A stretch of 64,000 nt of DNA from Pezicula radicicola (Eukaryota; Ascomycota; Leotiomycetes; Helotiales; Dermateaceae): assembly GCA_003008705.1 (NCBI GenBank), contig PDUO01000012.1, positions 138,870 through 202,869 of the forward strand. Reading direction: 5' to 3'. The notes beneath the pieces are model-generated. The model worked only from the letters and a program-made list of their open reading frames with translations, ran no database searches and was not told the origin of the DNA. The translations under genes were made by a program, and so were the position numbers. The stretch's first letter is position 1. Every line of letters starts with the position of its first letter. Positions 54,226 to 64,000 of this stretch are shown here, piece after piece.

Positions 54226-54724
54226 TGTTTATTTTGGTAATGGTAGGTGATGTGAAAGGAAAATGAGGATTTATTGACGATGTTGATGTTTGAAATACCC
54301 CACATTCCATTGGCAAACAAAACAGTTCCGCATTCCTCCGTATATACTTCGGATTCCTGCTTTTTTACTTCTGTCCCACCTACTAGCATTAGTAAGACTT
54401 GACACCGGGAACGATATGGATAGGACGATGATAGATTAGGATACTAGAAAACTTCCACAAGCTATGGTATGGCTTACTTTGTAGGAGATCATTTTGATCA
54501 GGGTTATATTAGCATGGTGTTGAACTATGCTACATGGAAACGATACCAAAATACGATACAGAAAAGACAAACCCCAATAGCAAGTAGCAATTCTAAAGAT
54601 TCCATATAAGCCACTATGGTCCCGCTTGATACTTGATAAGATTCATCGAATTTACTTCCAAATATAGGCGCACATGAGAATCAAAGCCTCGCCGTTTAGT
54701 AGATTCAAATTGAATCAATAACCT
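54226..54724. other. Intergenic region
   Basis: About 500 bases between two minus-strand genes; AT-rich, with no coding sequence or repeat that I can support. Confidence 0.45.
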
Positions 54725-56023
54725 TTATTTAAGCGATATGTCCTGCACTATATCGAATTTATTCAGTCGCACAGTGACTCTGTTTTTCCGATAGAAAAAT
54801 CCTGTAGGAGTTTCCGGTGTCCAAAATCTGGTGTGGTCTACAAATCTCATTTGCTTAAAGTCATGCGGTAGATCGTCAAATAACACGAGCTTGAGTGGTT
54901 AGCATTGTTAGCCGGAATTAGTATGATATTTTAGTCTTACTCGATTGTCATGCGGGTAATAGTCTTCTGCTACTACTATCTTCTTTCCCTTCAATTTCTC
55001 TTCCCATGCCGCAACGACCGCCTTTTGATCGGCTACGAAAGCTCTAAGGTCTCGATTGAGATCGTACGTTGGGGATGAAGCATCGAATATCGACTTCGGA
55101 TTATATTAGCAAATGAAGATGACTCTGCTTTCGAAGCGTTAATACTAACGACAAGCTCATTTGGGTCGGAAGGCGAGACCGCAGTCAATCCTCTCCTCAC
55201 AAGATCCTCAGTCCACTGAGCAAGACAATCTTTGGGCTTGACCTCGCGGTAGGATTCAACGTCCCAGTGCAACTCACTATACACCCGCACAGTCTCATAT
55301 ATGGACCGTGGGTATTCTCCTTTCTTTCGTCTTTCGAGACCACTGAGCTCCTGAAGTTTATCACGTAAGTACTCTTGGAGACGTCGGATACCAATTGGGC
55401 CATGTTCGAGAATACTAGCTTCGTCCCGTTCTTGGGGCCCAACCTGTCTTCCTAAATGCTTTCTTGGAGTGGGCTTGCGCCCATAAAGGTCAGATAGTGC
55501 TTTTTGGAGCTTGGTTGCTTTGTATTTTGGCAAAGGTTGACCTGGTGGTAGTTCGTTGCCCCATTCATCTCGCGGAGGGAAAATGGGCGGGGCGGGGAAT
55601 AATGGCTTGTCTTCCATCACACACAGGACCTTTGAAGGAATTAAAATGGCGCTCTTGAGACACTTCTTTTGCACTTACGAATGGGTTCTTCTTGAAGAGG
55701 GTGACTTGAGCCGGAGTAAGGCGAGCTATCCAGAAGGCAATTCCATTCTCTGCTGAGCTCCCGGACATGTCAACCTGGTCGCGGGCAGTTTCGCTGCGTA
55801 CCTGAGCAGTGACTGAATCTTGTGCTGCCTGGCTTAATTTCTCTTGGGGGAAGATCAGGTATACGGGATACGAGGCGTTTGATAAGACTTTTGCCTCATT
55901 TTCCGTCCTGGCAGCCGGTAGTACGTGCTGTAAGGGACGAAGTTGGGGAAGACAGTACAGCACAATGGCTAAAACCGACAGAGCGAAGATAATCTGAGAG
56001 GAAATCGATTCAAATGAGGCCAT
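54725..56023 (-). CDS. Membrane-anchored protein with a stand-alone subtilisin-propeptide-like (I9-type) module
   Basis: Minus-strand exons 56023-55679, 55629-55150, 55093-54941, 54889-54725 give 380 aa. Residues about 9-27 form a hydrophobic signal anchor (SQIIFALSVLAIVLYCL). Residues 55-127 closely follow a module in the neighbouring subtilisin: YLIFPQEKLSQAAQDSVTAQ, NGIAFWIARLTPAQ, NPF, DKPLFP. The pattern (beta strand, helix, Gly-Phe strand, Leu-Thr-x-x-Gln helix, Asn-Pro-x-Val strand) is that of I9 propeptides. The remaining ~250 residues are hydrophilic, Lys/Arg/Glu-rich (GRKPTPRKHLGRQVG; RFWTPETPTGFFYRK) and resemble nothing I know; no protease triad is present. The first intron lies at the same codon and phase as the subtilisin intron after its module. 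The gene is head to head with the subtilisin. It may be an inhibitor, chaperone or regulator of that protease, but this is inference. Confidence 0.72.
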
Positions 56024-57147
56024 TTTTCTTTAATACAGTGGAAGATTGTGAATTGATGATGAACATGAGGAGCTGTAACTTAGTCTCCTTTTGCAGCCAG
56101 GATCTGGAAAGAGTCTTGAGCCACTTCTTTGGATATGTCGGATATGTCGGATATGTTGGATATGTTGGACATGGCTGGCCGTCACTGTGGTCGTGGTATC
56201 TATATTTGTGAGATGTAGTGCACAGCTGGGAATCCTACGAGTACAGGGGTTGTCTATTTTGACCGACTCTTTAAGCGACGCGTGATTACCCCCTTTCGGA
56301 ACCTTCTCTACCTATACACTGTACTTCGCGATAGTATGTGAGCAAATCGGTAATTTATTTATATAATTAGGTAGTTATTGCATCTAGGTCACTGTATTTC
56401 AGTACCTTGGCACTTCAAAGCCTACTGCAAACTTGGGTCACGTTACCAAGACATAAATAAAGGTTCCTTGCCGCCCGCGCCTCTTCGTCCAACAAGCACA
56501 GTTCTTCAAAAAAAAAGAACAGAAGCAAATCTACGCAATCTCGGCTCACTATGGGGCTATTTCAAGTATTGCAATACTCTAATTGTAGCGAGAGGTCGCA
56601 TGTGTTCCTTCAAGGAGCCCAAGAAGCCGAAAGGCACAACAGAGGCACAGAGACTGATAGTCTAAGAGACCATAGAGTGTTGGTCCCAAGTCTTGACCTT
56701 ATGGCTGCAGAAGCAGGCTCTACTTTCTTTCGATTCAGTGTTAAAAAATCCTTTTCTACACACTTAGCAGCTTAGGCGCTGTTACTTGTACACAAATAGT
56801 CATTGCCACATAGTGTGGTAGTCTGTTGGTTTGTAGCCAGAATGGTGGCCATTGATGCTTAGGTTGTGGTATATATATTTGAGATGACAGGTTCACAACA
56901 TATCTTCCACAGCACCTTTTTGTTCATTCATTCCCTTTCACAGTCCAATTTGTTTCCTTCTCGAACGATTTCAAGTAGTCAACAATTTACTACCAAAGGG
57001 AAGACCTCTCCACATTCAGACTGGAGTAAGCTCTCCAAAGCACTCTGATCTCAATACCGGATCAACATCTATTATTTGGTTACCTCCCTTCTCCAGCCAG
57101 CAAATAGCCGGCACTTCTTAAGTCTCCTTGTGAGAGGGTCTCCTGTC
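56024..57147. other. Divergent promoter region of the I9-module gene and the subtilisin
   Basis: About 1.12 kb. It contains the 9-bp tandem repeat at 56131-56166 and otherwise only short frames without domains, such as 56378-56665. Both promoters must lie here. Confidence 0.5.
56131..56166. repeat. Tandem 9-bp repeat (GGATATGTY) x4
   Basis: Two perfect GGATATGTC units then two GGATATGTT units, followed by a decayed GGACATGG. It sits about 110 bp upstream of the start codon of the I9-module gene. Confidence 0.9.
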
Positions 57148-60100
57148 ATGGCACAACTGAGGAGACTCACGCTTCTCCTACTCCTTCTCAAGACCTGCTC
57201 ATCTATTCCTCTTCAGAACCGGCAAGATGATACATTTGTCTTACCAACAGGTGATTTCGAAGTTACCGTTATCACCACAACGGATTCTGTAGGATCCACG
57301 TTTACCGGATATCTTGAAACCTTGACCGATACAGCAAATGGCGCTATTACTACATCGACTTTTATAATCGGGGGAGGCCCAGCCGATCCTTCTCCAACTT
57401 CTTCTTTGTTTTCTTCTTCTTCGGTCAGCCCTGCAGACGGTGCCGGCGCTTTCACGTCCCCTTTGATCAGCCCGACGTATACTCTTCTGCCTTCGTCCAC
57501 GTCGTCTGCCAGTTCAGACGGCGGCGATTTACCCTCGGGCTTTCCGATGACAACAGACCAAGTTGGGCAAACCAGTTCCAGTATGGAAGTCCCACCTATA
57601 ACATCTACAATTACTTCACTTCCATCATTCTCGACAGAAGCAACTAGTAGCGATGTGTGGACTACAAATACTTTACTGTCAACCAATGGTTCGTATTTTC
57701 CGATAATCTTTCAAAAGCTTTTCCTGGAAGGAATGCTAAACTGTGATGTTTAATAGTAAACGGATCTCCTACTACTGTTCCAGTTCTGATAGGATGCCCA
57801 TCTTGTGGCGGCGAAAACAATGGGATCATTTTGTTTGGGGTCGATCCAACCATTGTTAACACGGTATTTTCATTGCCTGGCCTACCTGCTTTTTCATTTC
57901 CCTGCATAATAAACTGTGGAAATCCCCAGCCAGTCCCCCCAGTGACTGATCCGGATAATGAGAACACGAGCTCTGCGGAACCTACAGAAACGAGTACCAC
58001 TTCAACTTCCGCGTCGTCATCATCGCCCTCCTCCTCCTCGTCATCGTCAAGTTCATCATCCACTGCCACGCCAACCCCCTATTTGATGTTCCCGCAAGAC
58101 GGTCTCAGCCCAGCAGCACAAGACTCAGTCACAGCTCAGGTAGTTTCAATGGTAGAGGACCCCACCAGCGTATTTAAATCAGGTGACACAACAAATGGTA
58201 TTGCATTTTGGATGGCGCCTTTGACTCCTGATCAAGCAACAACAATGGAGCAAAACCCTTCTGTAAGTGTATCAAAAAGATTTTTCCTGAAATGGACATA
58301 TCATCTACTGCTTGAGTAAGAGACTAGGTCTTTGAGTTACTGTCAGTTGAAATTCCTGCTACAGTCTATACTCATTCCAGAATTATTCCAAAGAGGGTGA
58401 GAACAACAGGGAATTAATCGCCTACTGCTAATTATTTTCAAGATTTCTATAGTAATGACAGATCACCCTCTATTTCCTGAGCCAGAGTTTGAGGATACGT
58501 CTCCGACAAAGCGATCTACTGGCCATGACACATTTCGAGCAAATAGTACTATTCTTAATAAACGAGATGGAACTATAATCGCTCAGGGTAACAGCCCTTT
58601 GGATTTAGCCATACTTTCACAGAGTAGAGAATTTAACGATATCAAAGACTCGCCAGTCTACCTCTATGATGATCGTGCAGGTGAAGGCGTCACTGTGTAT
58701 ATTGTTGACACTGGCGCAAACACCGCTAGTAAGGTTTGTCCATCATTCTCAAGCTCGTTGGAACCAGTACAACATCAATTACTAACTCTATCCTTCAGCA
58801 ATGGACCAGTCTGCAAGGGACTACCGATTGGATATATGGTGGTGGCACCATACCAATCCAAGATGGGAACTTCCAACTCGATAAAACTGAGTCCGATAAG
58901 AATGGCCATGGAACATGTGTTTTAGCAAGAGCTGTCAGTTCTCTATATGGCGCTTCCAAAAAGTCGAATGTGGTCATTGCCAAGATTCCATTCATAACGT
59001 TTCCGAGCTCAGGATCCCAGCCTCTTGCGAGTTCAGCGGGAGTTTTCGATGCATTTAGACAAATTCGAGACGATATCATAAGGAGAGGTGCTAAAGGCAA
59101 GGCTGTGATCAACTTTTCATACAACGTCGTAACTTCAAATCCCGGAGACACCGGTGCATTTCGATTCTGGGTTAAGGAGTTCACCACCGTACTCGAAGTG
59201 CCATTTGTGACCAGCTCTGGGAACTCACGAACCACGAGTGATGAAGTCAACTCATATCCTGCAATGCTTGCCGCCGATCCTACCATCCCTATAATTGTCG
59301 TCGGATCTACAAATAGCTTTGGACAGCGTTCTGCTTTTTCACAAGGTGTGGACGGCGGCCCGTACCTAACCACATCTGCTACCGGAGAGAGTGAGGATGG
59401 ACAGGGTGTCCACTGCCCTTCACCATCAGGACAGCATGAAATAACATCTACCTGGGGAACTTCATACGGTACAGTACCTCCAAAACTGTTTTTGAACGTT
59501 GTTTGTGTTTATTCTGTTTGACAAGAGCTAATGGTATATTTTAGCTGCTCCAATGGTAACTGGCTACATTGCATACCTCTTATCACTTCAGGATCCAGCT
59601 ATTGTCTCCCAAATCCAAGTCCCAGGCTCAATTGTACAAAATGTCAAAAAATATATCCAAGACCATCACTACGTGCGCGGCCTCGGGCAAGGAACAGGCG
59701 ATGTTAATATAGTTTATAACGGGCTAGATGCTAATCAAGTTATCGACATACAAACAGGTGATTTGACGGGTTGTACCGACATTCCTGGGGTGCTTGAAGG
59801 CCGCAAACGCCAGGCTGGAGGGATTGCCAGTGCATGTTCTCTGGACACTACCTCTCCCTCGGCTCTTCCAAGTTCTATAATATCTTCCGCTATATCTACA
59901 ACGAGCTTGACAACTTCTACAATCGAGCCAGCTTCAACAACGACAACAGAACCAGCTCCAACAACGACAGCAGAACCAGCTCCAACCACAACTGAAGAAC
60001 CAGCCCCAAGCTCCACATCCTCATCTCCACCAAATCTACCCACCCCAGGCATAGCGCAACCAACCTGCCAACCAGAATCCGCTACAGCATTAGATCTCAG

Positions 60101-60684
60101 CATTACAAGCCAATCAATAACCTCTTTCTGTACGGGCCCAAATGCTATATCCGCAGATCAATACTCCACAAGTACCTGGTTCTCAGATGGCGTTGCCACT
60201 TCCGGGCTCAACATCTCCATGTCCTGGCAGGGAGGACCTGATTGTCCAACAACCCTCAGCGTGGCGGACTACACAAAAGAATGTACTGATATTCTGACCG
60301 GATTGAGTAACTGTAAGATCATTTCCCCTACTCCAATTAGATACTTAAAAAATGAAGAAGAAAAAGGTTAACTAACAGCATTGCGCAGGCGGTTCTGAAG
60401 GCCAACTTGGCACGACAACCGACAAACATGTAGGCGGCACCTCAGACTGGAACTGTGGGCTTTGGGTACTACAACAAGAGGATCGACCTTCTTGGATCAC
60501 ATTTGACACCGCAACATCCGGAACAATAACTTGTTCGACTCCAGGTCTCGATCCAAGCGATTGCAATCCAACATTTTCAGTACCTTCTGGCACTGGAGAG
60601 AATGGTATGGCAAGTAGTATAAACTTAGGTCACTTGATGCCGAGACGTACTGCTGTGCCAGATCCTAAGAAGTGGTGGGTGTAA
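57148..60684 (+). CDS. Large secreted subtilisin-like serine protease (S8) with internal propeptide-like module
   Basis: Exons 57148-57688, 57757-58262, 58443-58733, 58799-59468, 59545-60312, 60389-60684 encode 1023 aa. A signal peptide (RLTLLLLLLKTCSS) opens a Ser/Thr/Pro-rich, probably O-glycosylated region of ~265 residues. The I9-like module is at 289-363. The S8 triad is complete: Asp438 in YIVDTGAN, His483 in NGHGTCV, Ser668 in GTSYAAP; Asn in SSGNS is the oxyanion residue. After the catalytic domain come KRQ, Pro/Thr repeats of the TEPAPTTT type and a Cys-rich C-terminal domain (FCTGPN, DCPTTL, NWNCGLW-like) of unknown fold. It is larger than proteinase K-type enzymes (~400 aa). Probably an extracellular or wall-bound protease; substrates unknown. 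Intron donors include weaker GTTCGT and GTTTGT, so exon ends 57688 and 58733 are less certain. Confidence 0.85.
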
Positions 60685-61674
60685 CGACTTTGTACTTGTG
60701 GGAGGCATATCTAGGAAGCGTTTCCAGTATTGAGGAGAAATTTTTTTATGTTTGGAATGGCATTGTCGATATAGAAGTTACCTTTGAAATACTTAAGCAC
60801 TATGTATAGGCGAGATTCTGTCTTGTTTTTGTTTTTAGGCATCTTGAAAGATTCATGCAGGCGTTGATCATAAAATATGACACTACCATTTTGTACCAGA
60901 GATACCTAGTTGTTTTAGCTTCGTATCCATCGACCTCTAGGCATTTAGCTGTTCTGTCTGAGCGTTTATAACGAGCTATGATCTTACTCAATCCGCAGTA
61001 ATTCAACCATCAGGAGGCTGTATACATGCGTTGGATGAATATGATTAAAACGGCACGCGGAAACTTCATAACGGTGGATTGACTCGACATTAATATGGGA
61101 AGGATAGGAGAGCTATAAAGACCAGGAAGTCTTCTATCATCATGAGATTCTGGCAAAACACCGCCAGCTAAGAGATCACTTCAACCTAAGTAATCGCCCC
61201 GTATTGTGGAATAAACCGTTCATTCGTTCATCAGCGCTAAAAAAAAAGTATCTACTACAACGAGGTATAGTTCAAAAGCTCTGCCACTGTTCTCTTCTTT
61301 CCGGCAAAGCAAAGTACACCCCTAGGCACGTTGGAAATGTTCTTTGAATCATAAAATCGAAGAAGAATCATCCACCCGCCTCTTCTGCCTAATAACAGAA
61401 ATTACACCCCAGAGAAATAAAGAAACAGGTATCAAAATCCCACCCCTAGAACAGGGGGAACAAACGCCATATGTTGGTAGAAGGTATAAATACCAACTAC
61501 ATTGCTGCCAAGCAATGAAACGCCTGCCACACTTGGCCGAGTGGCTTAGAAAATGTACAAGTCGGATTTGAAGGGTGTGGCTGGGATCTGTGGTGGTGAT
61601 GGTGGTGGAAGTGAAATAAGTAAGTGCTTAGATCAGGACGGACAAAGGTTGCAAAGTTACCCAGGGCTCGAATT
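60685..61674. other. Convergent intergenic region
   Basis: About 990 bases between the subtilisin stop and the RhoGAP stop; 3' flanks of both. Domain-free short frames only. Confidence 0.5.
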
Positions 61675-64000
61675 TCATGACCCGAATATTTCGTGGCTAT
61701 TTTCAATGACAAATTGAACTGCGGCATTCTTTGCATGCATGTCGGTCATTTCGCGTTCAAGACTGTGGTCTCTCATGATTGTAGGTGCAAAGACAACGGC
61801 AAGGTTCTTAGGTGTCATCTATGAGCCATTATTAGCTAGGCTGTAAGTATTCCTCCGCGGGGATGCTTACCAAATTCTCACTCTCTCGCTGAGCAACACG
61901 AACTAAGTGGAACATCAAGAACTCCAAACAGTCGCGGTGCTTTGGAGGAAGCATGTTGAATGTACGTCTAAGGTGGACGCATCGCTCTGCTTCATCTTCA
62001 ACAGCTAGAGTAATAATCAGCAGGATACTCAACGAGAGATTCACATTGGCTTACAAGTTGACTCCAATACGCGGTCGTAGATGTCAAAAGTCAAGAGTGG
62101 AGTTGGCAGTTTCCGGAAGTATTGCTTAAGAACGCTCGTTACAGCGGTGATATCAAGCCCTGGGTCTGAGATATCATAATCCTCGGTCTTGTCAAAGCCT
62201 TCCTGGATGATCTTGACCTGGCCACTACCACCAGTCTTGCGGTAGATTCCTTCAATATCCATACCTCGCAATTCTACCTCCTCAATACAACGAGTTACCA
62301 CGCTAGGAATTTGGCGGCGCTCGTAAGTAGCCCGCTCAACAAGATCAGATCCAAACAAGACCGATGGATCTTCGGCGAGTGAGATGTTGCTGCTAGACAT
62401 CGACTTGGGCATTGTGTTGGCCTTCTTGAACAGTCCAAATCCTCCTTGCCTTGGATCGTTTGCCTGGGAACGAGGGAGGCTGCTTGGCCCACCGGCTGGT
62501 GCCTCAACTGGGACTACTGTCATGTTGTAAGGCATTCCGATGTTATCACCAGGTTGACCAGGCCATTGACCTCGCTCCTTTTCGACGGAAGCGAAGGCGC
62601 CTTTGAACCCCTTCGAGACACCCTTAGCGACCGTCTGGCCACCCTTCTTCCAGTTGAATTTTTTCGCTTGACCTTTGCGAATGTTGATCACATGCGGAGC
62701 CGAAAGCACAGTTGCCGGCTCCATGCTTGGATCCTGGTCCATGGGCTGCGGATAGCTGCTGCTGCTGGCGGTCGAGGCGGGGCCAAACAGAGTAGTGGTA
62801 GTCGATGGCCGAAGGCTTGCATCATCTAGATGAACTGACGCATTAGATTTCTCCTTGCTGTGATTGGTATAGATCCCCAAACCGTTTAGAGGAGGTCTTG
62901 GACTCTCGACGCTTCCACTTTGAGCTTTGAAACGCTCTTGTATCTGGTGCGTTAGATCATTGTTCATATCTGCCAGCTGTGCATTCTTTGAGGATAATTG
63001 CTCGAATTCAACCAAAGCTCTATCACGATCAGCCACAATTTGAGCTTTCTCCTCCATGAGTTCGTTGCGCTCCTCATACAACGCCTCAACTGCACTTGAC
63101 ATAGACTGCTTTAGCCGTTCTAGTTTCTGAACAAACTCTTTTATGGCAGAATCTTCTAACTCGGCAATGTCAATAGGCTGTTTTGAATCCTTTGCGCGTT
63201 CAACGTATCCAGCTAAAACTTCGAGTTGTCGAATCATGATCTCTGTCTGAGAATCAAGAACTGAAACAGTCTTCCTTTTCTCAATCAACTTCTTGTTCAA
63301 CGTCTTCAGATCCCTATCGTTATCGAAGTGACGTTCAAGCTCGGCTACTCGCTGTTCGGAATTGCGCAATTTTCTTCTCAGTACAGCGGAGTCTTCGCCG
63401 GAAACTGGCGAGCTCATAGATATAGGACTGCTAACTTGGTTGGCCGAGTTCTCGTTTTCAACAATTGGGCCTCCCGGTGGCCATCGCGGCGAAGATGTTG
63501 TGCGGGTAGTCGTCTCGCTCATGCTACGACCATGTCGAACATTGCTGCTTGTGTCGCTGCTATTCCTACCGTGACGCACTGCGTTGGAGACACGGCGCAG
63601 AATTGATTGCGAACTCTCGTCGGTACCCAATATCCGCGCCATATCCTCATCCATGGTAAAATCTCCACCGGCGCTCCACCGTGGTAATTTAGGCGAGGCC
63701 GGAGCCCCGTTTGCTTGTGTTGCGGGTTCGGTGGTTGGGGGAGCAGGTGGTGCTCTTGGGGCCATGTAAGAGTCGCTCATCTGTTGCTTGGGAGCAGACG
63801 CGCGGGCAGATGCACGAGTTGGGGGAACCAGTTCATCCTTCATGGGCGATTGTAAAAGGGTAGGTCCGGAGATTGTCTTGCCGTTAACCGTTGGTGTTAC
63901 ACCCGGAGTATCTGAAGAAGAGGCTGACGACGGAGATGTATCAGCTCCAGAAGAAGAGCTCATGCTACTCTTGATGACGGCGGTTCCAATCTCCTTCCGT
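61675..64000 (-). CDS. RhoGAP protein with coiled coil (Rga-type), 5' end outside the window
   Basis: Minus-strand exons >64000-62055, 62004-61871 and 61818-61675 are visible. The frame stays open from the right window edge, reading RKEIGTAVIKSSM before the first internal Met, so the N-terminus is missing. A Ser/Pro-rich stretch is followed by a long coiled coil (LRRKLRNSEQRVAELERHFD to ERLKQSMSSAVEALYEERNEL) and a linker. The RhoGAP domain starts near FGSDLVERATYERRQIP, with the Arg finger in GIYRKTGG and conserved blocks VTSVLKQYFRKLPTPLLTF, FHLVRVAQRESENL and MTPKNLAVVFAPTIMR. This order matches fungal Rga1/Rga2, which carry LIM domains upstream and act on Cdc42 in polarity; the LIM domains would lie right of the window, so that subtype is an expectation. 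Two introns (49 and 52 bp) interrupt the GAP domain. Confidence 0.88.

Noticed and set aside
57213..57686. 157-residue minus-strand frame opposite the subtilisin N-terminus
   Set aside because: It is the antisense shadow of Ser/Thr-rich codons; no start context, domain or splice partner.
58795..59373. 192-residue minus-strand frame opposite the protease catalytic domain
   Set aside because: It lies antisense to a conserved S8 domain with all catalytic residues; a shadow frame.

Overview
The window reads as nuclear DNA of a filamentous ascomycete. The genes have short introns (mostly 45-170 bp) with GTAAGT/GTATGT-type donors, CTAAC/CTGAC-like branch sites and AG acceptors, and intergenic spaces of 0.3-3.9 kb. 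The gene content (class VI chitin synthase, assimilatory nitrate reductase, cutinase, GH92 mannosidase) fits a plant-associated or saprotrophic Pezizomycotina species. A Leotiomycete (Helotiales-like) is my guess, not something I could test. I reconstructed the exon-intron structures by eye. All listed splice models keep frame and give family-sized proteins where the family is known.

Layout. 0-8 kb: the 3' end of an unrecognised gene, a RAD5/HLTF-type SNF2-RING ATPase (+) and a low-complexity orphan (-). 9-16 kb: a GH92 alpha-mannosidase with a membrane anchor (+) and a PWI-like/CCCH/RRM RNA-binding protein (+). 16.8-23 kb: the Hsp110 chaperone SSE1 (-) and a class VI chitin synthase (-), followed by about 3.9 kb without a convincing gene. 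27-36 kb: UPF2/NMD2 (-) and nitrate reductase niaD (+), whose upstream region carries a NirA-type site and several GATA boxes. 36-42 kb: SRP68 (-) and a large PPR protein (+), head to head. 41.7-43.4 kb: an AT-rich, gene-free island. 43.4-45 kb: a small tandem double-homeodomain protein. 45.5-49.3 kb: an Fyv7-like rRNA-processing factor (-) and an Atos/DUF4210 protein (+), head to head. 50-54 kb: a cutinase (+) and two orphans (-). 54.7-60.7 kb: a head-to-head pair made of a membrane-anchored protein with a stand-alone protease-propeptide-like module (-) and a large subtilisin (+) carrying the same module. 61.7-64 kb: a RhoGAP (-) that runs off the right edge.

How the genes relate. Most are unrelated housekeeping genes (NMD, SRP, chaperone, DNA repair, cell wall), and I see no secondary-metabolite or nitrate gene cluster. 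The two places that look biologically special are (1) the double-homeodomain gene beside the AT-rich island, with both homeodomains split by an intron at the same codon and the first lacking the normally invariant Asn51, and (2) the subtilisin with its divergent partner, which share a module and an intron position and so look like an ancient duplication that may have produced a protease and a regulator.
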